Assembly: GCA_963969495.1 (NCBI GenBank)
Contig: OZ018321.1
Span: 102,859,578-102,923,577 of the forward strand
DNA: 64,000 nucleotides
Direction of reading: 5' to 3'
Source of the DNA: Ceratothoa steindachneri
Lineage: Eukaryota > Arthropoda > Malacostraca > Isopoda > Cymothoidae
Part shown: one piece after another, positions 45,856 through 56,745 of the stretch
How the letters are laid out: each line of letters opens with the position of its first letter
Numbering within the stretch: the first letter of the stretch is position 1
The notes under the pieces: generated by a model
The model's database searches: none
The model's input: the letters and a program-made list of their open reading frames with translations, nothing else
What the model was told of the DNA's origin: nothing
Program-made: the position numbers and the translations under genes

Positions 45856-46800
45856 GAGCGGATGGGAAGTACACCGACATCGTAGTCAGTGTGTTGCAAA
45901 GGGCCTTTGATAAGGTGTAGCCTAGGGACTTACAATACAAAATCCTCGGCTTACAGCTAGAGCCTATCCAGTAGAGGATATTCTGTGACTTGATCATAGA
46001 AAAGCGAGCCAGGATCCCAATCGAAGGCCACATTAGACCCGAATTTGAACTTGATGAGGGCGTTCATTAAGGCAGCTGCCTGAGCACTCTCCTTTATCTG
46101 AACTACACACTTGACTTGCCAAGACCGATAAATGAAGAAGCATTATATCTGCAGTTTGATGACTATATAACGCGAGTGATTTCTGTCACATATCGGAACT
46201 CAAAGGCCCAGGCAGGAGAAACAGCTAACGAGATCAGAAACATCAATGAATATGTGAAAAGGTAGAAAATCCAACATCCAGAATTTTAATATCCTACATC
46301 TCTACCGTAGAAGAACAGCGAACGTCTTTTGTTGGGAGAAGGTAGCGTTCTCGGGGCTCCAGATCACTACCAATTGGTATCGAAAACACGTAACTTGTCA
46401 AGAAAGTGTGGCGAAGCAGGAATTCCCCAAGTTCACATATTTTGGGACTTGAACGCGAAAAACTTGAAGAAAATATACTTGATGTATGCCCTGGCTACAC
46501 TATATAAATATCCGGCGGTAGTGACACAAGCTTGAAGCAAAAGAGTAATGAAACGATACAGCGGGTCCAGAATAAGGCGACATTGCACGACAATAAAGCA
46601 AAAAAGAAGAATCGCTTTCCCTAGAGGGAGCTCGACCCTAGTGTCTCTATCAACCCGCAATTAACATAACCAGGCAAAAAATGGAAAAAATGCATGTGAA
46701 ACAATTTCAAATGAAATGATATCAGAACTAGCTAAAGAATTGAGATCAGAGCAGATAAGGGGAAAAAAATGGTTTTCCTACTCGACGCCAGGTTTCACAT
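45856..46800 (+). pseudogene. LINE RT relic, part B (right of MULE)
   Basis: Continues part A: GKYTDIVVSVLQRAFDKV, stop, PRDLQYKILGLQL (A box region), IIEKRARIPIEGH, FELDEGVH (the B box region), then LYLQFDDYITRVIS (the FADDI box, reading FDDY), RNINEYVKR, and downstream TNPSRFNILHLYRR-like, AKNLKKIYLMYAL and a degenerate EQIRGKKWFS tail near 46760. Order and spacing match one LINE split by the MULE. Many stops. Confidence 0.75.
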
Positions 46801-47400
46801 AAGCAATCAAACTTTAGAACACACAACTCTACACCGAACACAACTATACACAAATAAGTATCCAACATAAGTAGCATAACAAAAATCAACACAATCCAAG
46901 TATGAATGGGAATGGATGAAGCAAAATTTATCGAATACAGGCGCGAAAAAAAACAGTCGCAAGAAGTATGAAAAGAAAAGCTTGAATGCTAAAATGACAA
47001 ACAAACTGAAAATACTAATTAAACAGCACAAAAGACCCAGGTCTTATGAACTAAATAATTAGCGAACAAAAGAAAAAGGGAAAACAAAAAGCGATGCCCT
47101 CATCACCAGGGCAAAACTATCTTAAATTTATTCTATCTCTTTCATCACTCTCTCATCTACCACAAAAATTTCCCGCCATCAATTCATTCACCTATTACTC
47201 AGTATTGCCCGAGGACTACGAAGGCAGGTCGAAAGTGTCTCAGAAATAGAGTAATGGAAAATAATTGTTTTATGCTCCGTCCTCTCCACGTTCAACAGAG
47301 AGCTCTTTTTCGAAGCTTGAATGAACAGCTTTTAAAACAGTTTAACAACTGCAAACTAGCTTTTTGTTCAACAAAGCAATTAAAACAACCCATTAGACCG
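46801..47400. other. No recognisable feature
   Basis: AT-rich spacer after the LINE relic. The frame at 46807-47031 has no motif. Confidence 0.45.
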
Positions 47401-47495
47401 CGTAGCCTAGCAGTCTAAGCGGTTCTTTTAATTGAGATCGAAGCGGTAACAAAGCCGTTGCTCGATGCCTCACTGTGCTTGGTCCGATCCCCACT
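47400..47495 (+). repeat. tRNA-like pol III promoter, possible SINE head
   Basis: TAGCCTAGCAG (47403-47413) fits the A box consensus, and GGTCCGATCCC (47481-47491) fits the B box with one mismatch. The 78-bp A-to-B spacing is long, as in Leu/Ser tRNAs or SINEs. No cloverleaf could be drawn with confidence. Confidence 0.35.
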
Positions 47496-47562
47496 GCTAA
47501 AGGAAAAATACATTTTTCAGAAGCAAGAAAATATTTAATTTATCTTCTCTTTCTTTGCAGTA

Positions 47563-47564
<2 letters not shown>

Positions 47565-47607
<43 letters not shown>
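47565..47607. repeat. (TA)n microsatellite
   Basis: Uninterrupted TA dinucleotides. Confidence 0.97.
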
Positions 47608-47612
<5 letters not shown>

Positions 47613-48342
47613 GAAAAAAGACGGCTCGTCGGCGGCAGCACAGGCCAAGAAATAAAATTGGCCAAGAGCAGCGGCGGCCTAAAAGATCTACATTTTCCTT
47701 TGAGGGCCCTAACTATTTGTTTACATAAGCAGATAAGGATAGCTTAACTTTTGGGCGCTTCCTTTACACGGTGTCCAAATTTTATGTGTTTAAAATCGTG
47801 TGCACGAACGCGAAATATATGCACTTATATGTGGATTTCCACCGAAATTGTGACACTTCTACTGTAACGTTTGTAGGGAATTTGGAGAGAGTTTCTTGTT
47901 TGAAAGGTATTCCTCTTATAGTTGTTCGTATAGTCGATTATCTCTTCATTAAATGCAGTTTTGCGCTATATCCTTTGCAAGCGTCGTCAAAAGTTTTCGT
48001 GTTTGGCTGTCCATTTGCGTTACAGCTATTTGAATAGATAAGAAACCGAAAAAGATTGCTCATACCTAACAATGAGCATAAAGTCATTAAATCGCTGCAT
48101 TACTTCAATCTTGATTTAATTTTAGCCGGTAATCTGACCGTTAAACGTTGCATGTTTGTTGCTCACGATTAAAAGGCCGATGTGAGCAGAAAAACAAACA
48201 AATCCAACCACTGCGAGAGTCAGTCAATTGGAACACATGTTTGTTCCTTTTCTCGATATGGAGGAAGGTTTGGAATTTGGGCATTGAGGTGTTTGCTTTA
48301 CTTGTTTAAGGTATCACAAACGTGTTATTATTTAGTTATAGG
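47608..48342. other. No recognisable feature
   Basis: No motif found. The open frame at 47771-48037 (88 residues) is not recognised. Confidence 0.45.
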
Positions 48343-48560
48343 CAGATTCAGGAGACTTGCGCACTCTCTCTATCATATAATATTATATAATATCATATCT
48401 ATCATATAATCTCATATTATATACTTACAAAAAGTAAACGTTTCCCCGGCGCGCCTGGCAGTTTACCCGCACTTGTGAATGACCGTTAGTTATGAGCAAA
48501 CAACATTGAGGTCGCAGGAAGAGATCGAGCGTCTTATAGATACAGATGCGAGTGAGAGAA
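48343..48560 (+). repeat. Dispersed repeat, uninterrupted copy
   Basis: The copy homologous to 11869-11935 plus 13230-13376, here continuous: GGCAGATTCAGGAGAC, TTGCGCACTCTC, an AT tract, GAATGACCGTTAGTTAT, and TCTTATAGATACAGAT. Confidence 0.8.
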
Positions 48561-48844
48561 GAGTTATTGTAACTATAAGAATTAATAGAAATATACTGTA
48601 ATAATATTATGTTTTTATATCTGTTCTACATGGTTTACGTTCCGGAAATTAAGCGAAAGTTTTGATGTGAAATCATTTATGATTAGCACTTCTCAATCTT
48701 TTTACTGGTTATATCTATTTTGTTTTTACTTGCTTAAGATTGGGGTAGTATTGGATTGCCTGATTCAATAACGAACTATTTGGTCCTGCCCTTTGTTTCG
48801 CTGGCGGTAAAATACATTCAATCGTCTTTGGTCTGCTGACCAAA

Positions 48845-49195
48845 ACGTCGCGTGCCCTCACTTATTCTGATATATGTCCTTACGACTGTGAAAACTTTGA
48901 ATAATTTCCGGAGTAATCTTGGGAGGAACATGGTAATTATACCATTCGAAAGAGGATGTAAAACAACTCAATGGGTTCAAATTTCGTTAGAATCGGCAGT
49001 ATAGTTATGATGTTATTGCCAAAACAAAATAATTCCCTTGCTAACCTTGGGAACCCTTTGGCAATTATATCATTCGAAAGATAATGTAAAACAACATAAG
49101 AGTTTCAAATTTCGTTGAATGTTAGAAAAAGTTATTATGTTATTGCCAAAAGAAAATAATTCCCTGGCTAATTTGGGGGTACTTTGGCAATATAT
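48845..49195 (+). mobile_element. MITE-like repeat, family M1, copy 3 (left portion)
   Basis: Starts AACGTCGCGTGCCCTCA, then contains the family blocks CATTCGAAAGAGGATG and TTCGTTAGAATCGGC. An internal unit of about 130 bp (from TTCCCT to TTATTGCCAAAA) is repeated about 2.5 times. It breaks off near the start of the pentamer array; the family sequence resumes at 52563. Confidence 0.7.
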
Positions 49196-49283
49196 ATTTT
49201 TTTTAATTAAAATGGCGGGCCTTAACTTTTTGTGACACCTCATTTTTGGAATTGGAAAGACGAAAAAATGGTCACACCCTAAT

Positions 49284-49763
49284 TGCATAGTCTAGAATAG
49301 TATAGCATAGCACATTATATCATAGTATAACATAGCATAATATTGCATAGTGGTGTTTATCATATTATAGCATAGTATAACATGACATAGTATATCATAG
49401 TATAACATAGTATAGTATAGTATAGCATAGCATAGTATAGTAAAGTATAATATAATATAGTATACCTACTACAGTATCTCCTAGCCTAGTATAGCCTAGT
49501 ATTGTCTAGAATAGTATAACATTATATAGCATAGCTTAGTATATTCTCGAATAGTAGCCTGGCAAAACCTAGCTTACCGTAGGATAGCCTACCATAGTAT
49601 TACCTCACCTAGCATAATAAAGCATAGCATAGTATATACTAGCCTAGATTGCCTAACATAGTAAATCCTGCGTAGCCTAGCATAGCATATCATAGCATAG
49701 TATAGTATAGCATAGTGTAACAGAGTAGATTATGTCATAGCATAGCCTACCATAGTATAGACT
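49284..49763. repeat. Degenerate TAGTA/TAGCC pentamer array, left part
   Basis: Dense imperfect pentamers such as TAGTA, TAGCA, TAGCC in register. Separated from its right part by the LINE at 49764-51126. Confidence 0.9.
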
Positions 49764-51126
49764 ATTATTATTATTATTATTAAAGTTCCAAGCCACAACC
49801 CCAACTGGAAGAGCAAATAGCTATAAGCCCAAGGGCCCCAGTGGGGAAAGAAACCTGGTATGGAAAAAACGAAACAAAGATTAAGAAAAACATAATAAAT
49901 AAATAGAAAATCAAAAAAAAAAAAAATAAAAAAAAAAATAAAAAAATTAAATGCTATAATGTTAAAAATATTATAATATTATATATGTGTGGATAATGAA
50001 TAAAATATTAAAGTTATAAGTTTCTGTTAATTAAAAATGTATTAGCACCCACTTTAAATTTCTGAAGTTCCAAGGACTCAACAACAACACTAGGAAGTTC
50101 ATTCCACAGTTTAGTTGTGTTAGGAATGAAACTTCTTGAAAACTGTGTTGTGTTGAATCTCATAGGCGTAAAGGCCCTACTATTGGCATTTAGTACACCT
50201 CTGGTAACTCGTTGAGGGGCATATAAATTGGGCAGATCGTGATGCAGTGGATGATCTGCATTGTTAAAAATTTTATATAAGATGCATAAGGAGCTTATTG
50301 CTCGCCTGTGCCACAGATCAACTTTGAGGTCAGGAATTAAAAATTTTATTGCTCTCAAATTTTTATCTAATAAATTAAGATAAGAGTTGGCTGCCGAACT
50401 CCAAACAGGGGCGCAATATTCAAAACATGGAAGAATAAAAGCATTAAAACAATTTTTAAGAACAGTCTGCTCTCCAAATACTTTGTAAGATTTCCTCAAA
50501 ATGCCAATTTTTTGAGCAATAGAGGAGGAAATAGATCGAATGTGATTCTCAAAAGTAAACCTAGAGTCAAGCATAACTCCAAGCAACTTAAAAGAATCAC
50601 ATATGGAGATGGGAATGTTATTTATTAAAAGATCTGGATGGGGAGGATCTAGTGTTCTGGATCTGCTAACAATCATACTCTGGGTTTTCTTTGCATTTAA
50701 CTTCATGCCCCATGAAGTGCACCAAACATTTATCTTAGCCAGATCTCTATTTAAAGACTCTGCAACCGATGCTCTCAACTCAGGAGATGGGACTGGGGCT
50801 ATTAGAGTAGCATCATCAGCATAGGCTATAAGTCTATTTTCCAGTCCAAACCACATATCATGGGTATATAATATAAACAGTAGAGGACCAAGAACACTGC
50901 CTTGTGGTACACCAGATAGCACCTCTCTCTCATCACTAAAATTATTGTCAACATAAACCTTTTGATGTCGATTTGTTAAAAATTGTTCAATAATATTTAA
51001 AAATACACCACCTACTCCCAACTGCTTCAACTTAAATATCAGGGCCTTATGATTGACACGGTCAAATGCGGCACTGAAATCCAGGCCAACTAAGCGAACT
51101 TCTTGACCAGAGTCTAATGATTTTTG
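49764..51126 (-). CDS. 5'-truncated LINE reverse transcriptase, open frame (CR1/Jockey-like)
   Basis: An uninterrupted minus-strand frame of about 370 codons runs from near 51126 to the stop at 50014. It starts inside RT at VGLDFSAAFDRVNHKAL (A box), continues with LSGVPQGSVLGPLLFILY (B box), RLIAYADDATLIAP (catalytic YADD), GMKLNAKKTQSM, KLLGVMLDSRFTF, GILRKSYKVFG and the C-terminal LWNELPSVVVE region. The 3' untranslated part is A-rich and ends in a (TAA/TTA)n tail at 49764-49785, typical of a LINE 3' end. The first ATG frame starts at 51030. ORF1, endonuclease and N-terminal RT are missing, so this is a dead-on-arrival copy, but no stops have accumulated: it is young. It lies inside the pentamer array. 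Confidence 0.9.
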
Positions 51127-52562
51127 GGTAGCCTAGTATTGGGTAGCCTAGTCTAGCCTAGCCTAGCTTAGTATAACCAAGTCTAGCCTAGCCTAGCTTA
51201 GTATAACCAAGTCTAGCCTATGATTTCCTATAATAGTAGAACTTATTATACCATACTCTAGCGTAGCTAGCATAGTATAGCCTAGCCTTATATAGTATAG
51301 CTTAGCCTGGAATAGTATGTAGTATGACTTAGCCTAGACTAATCAAACCTAGCCTAGAAGAGAATATATAGTATGGCCTATCTTAGCCTAGAAATCATAG
51401 TAAAGCCTAGCTTAACATAGCCTAGCCTAACATAGCTTAGCACAGCCTTGCATATATAGGGTAGTAAAGCTTACCATAGTATAGCTTATCCTAGTATAGT
51501 ATAGCATAGCTTAACCTAGTATAGTTTAGAATAGTTTAACATAGTATTCTCTATCCTATCCTCGTATAGCCTAGGCTAGCCTAGTCTTGCAAAGCCTAGC
51601 ATAGTAAAGCCTATCTACCATAGCCTACCTTACCCTAATCTAGCTTAACATAGTATAACCTAGCCGAGTATAGTATAAACTAGTCTAGCATAGTATAGCC
51701 GAGCTTAGCATAGTATATCCTATCCGATTCTAACATGGTATATCTTGGCATAGCACGCTCAACGATAGTCTAGCCTACCCTACCCTAGCATACACTAGCT
51801 TAGAATGGTACACTATAATATAGCCTGGTGTTGCGTAGTATTTTCCAGCATAGCCTTGCATAGGATAGCATGCCCTTGTATAGCCCAGCCTAGCATATCA
51901 TAGTTTAGAATTCCTAGAATAGCATAGTGTACCCTAGAATAGTTTAGTATACCCTAGCCTAGCCTAGTTTAGACTTGCATATATAGCCTAGCATAGTATC
52001 TATTAGAATAACCTAGCTTAGTATAGTATAGCTGCGCCTATCACAACATGCATAACATAGCTTAGCCTATCCTAGCCAAACCTCGCTTATCCTAGCCTGA
52101 TATAGCGAAGACTAACCTAGCATAGCATAGCGTAGCCTAGTATAACCGTGCATGCCCTGACCAGCCTAGTATACTTACCCTAGCCTAGCATTAACTATGC
52201 TAGATATGTATAGCCTATACTATACTATTATACCCTAGTCAAGCATAGCTTATTAATTTCTAGCCTAACATACTATATGATATCCTAGCATACCATATTA
52301 TAGCCTAAATTAGCATAGCATATCTTACCCTTGTATATTAGATCTTGACATAGCTTAGCATAGTCTAGCCTAACATACTATATGATATCCTAGCATAGCA
52401 TATTATAGCCTAAATTAGCATAGCATATCTTACCCTTGTATATTAAATCTTAACATAGCTTAGCATAGTATATAGCCTAGCCTATAATATCCTGGCAAAG
52501 CCTATTCTAGGCTTGCGTAGCAGAATATAGCATATTATAGCCTAGTCTAGTCTAGCAGAGTA
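51127..52562. repeat. Degenerate TAGCC/CCTAG pentamer array, right part
   Basis: About 1.4 kb of imperfect pentamers (TAGCC, TAGCA, TAGTA, TAACA). Higher-order duplications are visible, for example a 36-bp unit near 51155-51225 and a 105-bp unit at 52261-52470. No open frame of note. Confidence 0.93.
52261..52470. repeat. 105-bp tandem duplication in the pentamer array
   Basis: TAGCCTAACATACTATATG and the following 85 bases occur at 52261 and again at 52366 with only a few changes. Confidence 0.9.
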
Positions 52563-52812
52563 TCGGGCGAAAAGTTATTATGTTATTACCAAAACAAAAT
52601 AATTCCCTGGCGAACCTTGGGATGACTTTGCCAATTTTACTTTCGAAATAGAATGTAAAACAACATAAGCGTTTCAAATTTCGTTAGAATCAGCCGAATA
52701 GTTACAAAGTTATTAGCAAAACAAAAGAAAAGCAAAACGGGGACCAACCGACATAGTGAGATGTAGAATGTAGAGTCAGTCGCTCGCAACCTGACTCGCA
52801 GGCGACTAAAAA
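52563..52812 (+). mobile_element. MITE-like repeat, family M1, copy 4 (right portion)
   Basis: Begins in the interior of the family (TTATTATGTTATTACC), includes TTCGTTAGAATCAGCC and GGACCAACCGACATAGTG, and ends ...GGCGACTAAAAAT, the inverted counterpart of the AAGTCGCG start. With copy 3 it brackets the pentamer array. Confidence 0.65.
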
Positions 52813-52914
52813 TATGTTACCATGTGTCAAATATCTGTAAATTTCGTCGAAAATATTTGAGATTATGCAGTGTCTGGCGTCTTTCAATTTTCTAGATTGC
52901 TCCAACGTTAGAAT

Positions 52915-53966
52915 GATTTTGTTTCTTCCAACAAACTAGAGGCCCAGTCAGCTCAAGCTCGAGAGGAAAGTCCCACTGACTTGGGTGGTTCCGCGGATGT
53001 GACTCCAGCTCAAGGAGGTGAAACTGCATTGGCAGTCCCACTTCATCCATGCGGAGAAGCAAATGAGAAGAAGAAAAAGAAAAAGAAGAAAAAGAAGAAA
53101 AACGACCTTAATGCAGCTCACCCCAGTGTAGAGGATTCGAGCGTCACTGGTGCGCAAGGGAAAATGGAAAGAGAAGAAGAGAAAAGAGAAACGGAAGAAG
53201 AGAAAACAAATGAAGCCTGGAAAAATAAGAAGAAGAAGAAGAAAAAGAAAAATGTAGAGATATAAGAGGAAAGTGGCAAGTCGCTTCCGAGAGGAAAGAC
53301 TAAGTCGCCTGCAGACAAATGTGCAAGAGTCACCCTTATTGGTGATTTTCAAGCACGGGGCCTGCAGTCACTGCTAGCGGCCCGCCCTCTCACTAGTGTG
53401 AAGGTAAGCTGCCTGCCAGGATGTGGTAACCACCACATAAGAGTAGAGGCTGAGAAATCACAGATTTCTGAGAGCTCAGTCGTTGCTCTGATGGTCAGTG
53501 CAAACGACCTCTACCTGAGAGGAGGTAGGGTAGGCCGTACAGATAAAATCCTCCACACGGTCATGGTGCCGTGGACGACTGTGGGCTGAAAACCCGCAAG
53601 CGTGTGGTAGTCGGGATGCTCCCGAGGATAGGTCCAACATGGACCGCTCAGTCAATGAATGTCTCTTTAAACCGGCGCCTGGCAGATTTGTGTACGGCAG
53701 AGGGGGTCTTTTTTGTGGACCCGTACCGCACCTTTTATGGGAGAAATGATCTCTACCAAAGGGATGGGGTACATCCTTCCTTTAAAGGAAAAGCCTTTCT
53801 GTCGAACATCATCCAGGATGTCGTAGAGAGGACCCAAAGGTGTATCCGGCCCAGAGTGAGGGCGGACGTACGCCAGTACGCCCGTGTCACTCCAGGAACG
53901 ACCTTCTCAGAGGTCGCAAAAAGGGGTGCCTCGCCAACAAACAAGCCGGGAAACGGAAGAGCGTAG
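52915..53966 (+). pseudogene. CR1-type ORF1 with SGNH esterase-like domain
   Basis: The N-terminal third is low-complexity: two long Lys runs from AAG/AAA codons (53067-53100 and 53226-53258) and a TAA at 53263. The same frame continues with CARVTLIGDFQARG (the GDS block, Ser changed to Phe), CLPGCGNHHIRVEAEKS, VVALMVSANDLYLRGG (the GGND block, degenerate), then a frameshift near 53570, then KRVVVGMLPRIG, FVDPYRTFYGRNDLY and DGVHPSFKGKAFL, which holds the catalytic Asp-x-x-His pattern. Ends at 53966, overlapping the endonuclease frame. Confidence 0.75.
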
Positions 53967-54610
53967 GGAGTCCTACAGTCGGGGACTCCCTGAAAGTTCT
54001 TCTGCTCAATGCGAGGTCAATCAGGATCAAGTTTCCTAAGCTCCGTGGCCTCGTAGCGACGGAAGAGCCCGAAATGGTAGCCATAACAGAATCGTGGATA
54101 AAAACTTCAAACCAAGACTTTGAAGGCGAATTCACGGTTCCTGGCTACCAACTCTTCCACAAAGATAGGCCAGACAGAGAGGGTGGCGGTGTAATGTTGT
54201 ATGTCAAGGATACAATCAAATCTACGAACTCCAACATTATATCCGATCACGAGCTCCTAGGCGTTGACCTAGAGAAAGGTCCTGTCAGATACAGGACCCT
54301 GCTGCTTTACAGACCCCCTTCCCAACCCGCTGAGAAGGACAGAGAACTGTACCAGCTGCTGGGTGAGCTTGTTAAAAGCAGAGTGTGCATCGTTATGGGC
54401 GACTTCAACAGACAAGTTGACTGGTAAACCAGAGCAGCCTGTGGCGAGAGCGCGCTACTCCTGGAGTTCGCCAACAACGAGTTTCTCACCTAATGGGTCA
54501 GAGAACCGACGAGTGGAGACAATATCCTCGACTTGGTCTTCACCTTTCAGGATGATATCGTTGAGGATGTCTCTGTAGGCGAAGAGCTCGGTTGCAGTGA
54601 TCACCAGCTA
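53840..54610 (+). pseudogene. CR1-type ORF2, APE-like endonuclease domain
   Basis: LKVLLLNARSIRIKFPKL opens the domain, followed by MVAITESWI (catalytic Glu), GYQLFHKDRPDREGGGVMLYV, VRYRTLLLYRPPSQ, VCIVMGDFNRQVDW (the GDFN block) and, after a TAA at 54425, NNEFLT, stop, and GCSDHQL (catalytic His) near 54595. The frame is kept, with only two stop codons, up to the GGTAA array. Confidence 0.85.
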
Positions 54611-54611
54611 G

Positions 54612-54660
54612 GTATGGTAAGGTAAGCTAAGGTAAGGTAAGCTAAGGTAAGGTAAGGTCT
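54612..54660. repeat. (GGTAA)/(GCTAA) pentamer array in the LINE
   Basis: About nine units of GGTAA with some GCTAA variants lie between the endonuclease His block and the RT region. They replace or displace LINE sequence and shift the frame. Confidence 0.9.
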
Positions 54661-56739
54661 GTTGCCAGTCAATCAAGGAAACTTGACTTGAGAAGAGCAG
54701 ACTTTGCAAGCCTTCGTGCTGGGCTGACTGATGTAAGGCTAGCGGTATGCGAAGAGGTTGAGGATTCGTGGAACAATTTTAAAAATAAGTTCATGAGTCT
54801 TCAATTAAGTTGCATCCCTCTTAAATGCCTCCGTCGGTCTTCTGTTCAACCAAAGCGGTTTAATCGAGAAATCGGCCAACTGCTTAGGAAGAAGAGAAAT
54901 GCGTACCGGCGATCGAAGATCTCGGGTGCCTTTGACGAGTACCGGAGGCTAGCCAGGAGAGTGAAGTCCAGCATAAGGGTGGCTAAGCGTACTGAGGAAC
55001 TCCGAGTGGCGAGATTCTGCAAGGAGAATCCCAAGGAGTTCTTCGGCTATGTAAATAGCCGTAAACCAATCCATCGTAGGATTGGGCCCTTAGTGGACGA
55101 GGAGGGTGCATTAACTCACTCAGATGCAGAAAATGATAACCTTCTCAATCACTACTTCTCTACAGTGTTTACTAAAGATTGTGGTCCTATCCCCCAGCCC
55201 ACGGATTCCTACTCGGGGGAAAAGCTGGAGGCAATGGACTTCACCGAAGGAGAAATAAAGGAAAAGATCGCTGACCAAAAGACGAATAAGTCCCCTGGAC
55301 CAGACGGGTTTCTATCCAAGGTGTTGAAGGAAGTGTGCGATGAAGTATCACGACATCTGTGCGCTATCTTTAACATGTCAATCCGGACCGGATGCGTTCC
55401 TAGAGACTGGCGTGAGGCGGAGGTGACTCCGATCTTCAAGAAAGGAGACCCCTCCATCTATCAAACTACCAACCCATCAGTTTGACTTCAATAGTCGGTA
55501 AACTCATGGGAAGCATGATAGTGGACAAAATGACGTCGTATTTAGAGTCAAACCTGCTACTGAGGAGTTCCCAGCACGGCTTCCGAAGGCAACGGTCATG
55601 CCTGACGAACCTTGTGGAATTCTTCCACTTCGTCTTCATTGAGCACGATCGGGACAAGGCAGTGGATCTGGTGTACTTAGACTTTCAGAAAGCCTTTGAT
55701 AAGGTACCACACCGCCGCCTTCTCCGGAAAGTGCGAGCGCTGGGCATAGACGGAAAAGTAGCCGGCTGGATCGAGAACTGGCTAAGTGGCAGACGGCAAC
55801 GGGTGGTGGTGAATGGACAGGCTTCTGAATGGGTGCCCGTTACTAGCGGGGTGCCTCAAGGTTCTGTCCTGGGACCACTACTATTCATCATCTACGTCAA
55901 CGACATGGACTGTGACATGGTTGCCAAGATTTCCAAATTTGCGGACGATACCAAGCTTGGTATGTACGTTGCAAAGGATGGAAATACTGCCCGTCTGCAG
56001 GAAGATCTTGGGAAGATTGGCGAGTGGTCGGAAACGTGGCAAATGCCTTTTAACGTGGGCAAAAGCAAAGTAATGGATATCGGCCACAGAAACCCCCAAT
56101 CTTAGTATATCCTTAAGGGCACTGCTCTTGAATCGAGTGACAATGAGAAGGACTTGGGTGTAACTATCACTAGCGACCTCAATTTCTCGAAACAGTACAT
56201 CGAGGCAGATGTTAGGCTACATAAAGCGCCAGTTTGGATACCATAACAAGGAGATAGTACTTTGTCTGTACAACTCCCTCGTTCGGCTGCACCTGGAGTA
56301 TGCCGTACAATTTTGGAGTCCTTCGTTTCGAAAGGACATCGCAAGGTTGGAACGCGTACAAGCTAGGGCAACCAAACTGATTCCCTCTATCCGACATAAA
56401 AGTTATGAGGATAGACTAAGGGAATTAGATCTGTTCTAGCTGGAAACCCGTAGACTGCGTGGTCAGCTCATCGAAGTTTTCAAAATACTTCGAGAGTTCG
56501 ACAATGTTGACTACCGGGATATTTTCACACTGAGTGAGAACAGAACGCGCAATCACGGCTTCAAACTTGAACTGAAGCGTTACAACCGCAATCTGTGTGG
56601 AAATTTTTTCACTTTCAGTATCTGCGGTATGTGGAACGCACTTCCAGTGGAAGTTGTCAACAGTGAATCTGTTGACCAGTTCAATTCAAGACTAGACAAG
56701 GTCTTGAAAAGTGGCCGTTTAGGGACGCAAAACAATTGA
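54661..56739 (+). pseudogene. CR1-type ORF2, reverse transcriptase and C-terminal region
   Basis: Frame 54688-55485 has the pre-RT region (FNREIGQLLRKKRNAYRR, FCKENPKEFFGYVNSRK) and KSPGPDGF. A frameshift near 55460 leads into 55482-56105 with QHGFRRQRSCLTNLVEF, VYLDFQKAFDKVPH (A box), TSGVPQGSVLGPLLFIIYVND (B box, split here for length), ISKFADDTKLG (catalytic FADD) and QMPFNVGKSKV. After a TAG at 56103 and another shift near 56205, MLGYIKRQFGYH, YNSLVRLHLEYAVQFWSP, LERVQARATKLIPS follow, then a TAG at 56437, then RRLRGQLIEVFKILREFDNVD and MWNALPVEVVN to 56739. Confidence 0.9.
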
Positions 56740-56745
56740 GCAGCC

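Larger units (their letters stand above)
52915..56745 (+). mobile_element. CR1-type LINE, nearly full length but broken
   Basis: Contains in order an ORF1 with an esterase-like domain, an APE-type endonuclease, and a full reverse transcriptase with its C-terminal region, all on the plus strand. At least five frame breaks separate the parts, so it is inactive. ORF1 with a lipid-esterase-like (SGNH) domain is known for CR1-group LINEs. A short (GGTAA)n array is inserted between endonuclease and RT. The 3' end is not sharply visible; the coding part ends at 56739. Confidence 0.88.

Noticed and set aside
47400..47495. Functional tRNA-Leu or tRNA-Ser
   Set aside because: Box spacing and one B-box mismatch fit, but no consistent cloverleaf was found.
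49284..52562. Pentamer array as a functional telomere or interstitial TTAGG telomere
   Set aside because: Units are mainly TAGCC/TAGTA/TAGCA, strongly degenerate, and no run of TTAGG is present. Similarity is only one base per unit.
53067..53258. Poly-Lys tracts as a nuclear protein gene
   Set aside because: They lie in ORF1 of a broken CR1-type LINE, upstream of esterase-like and endonuclease blocks in the same orientation.
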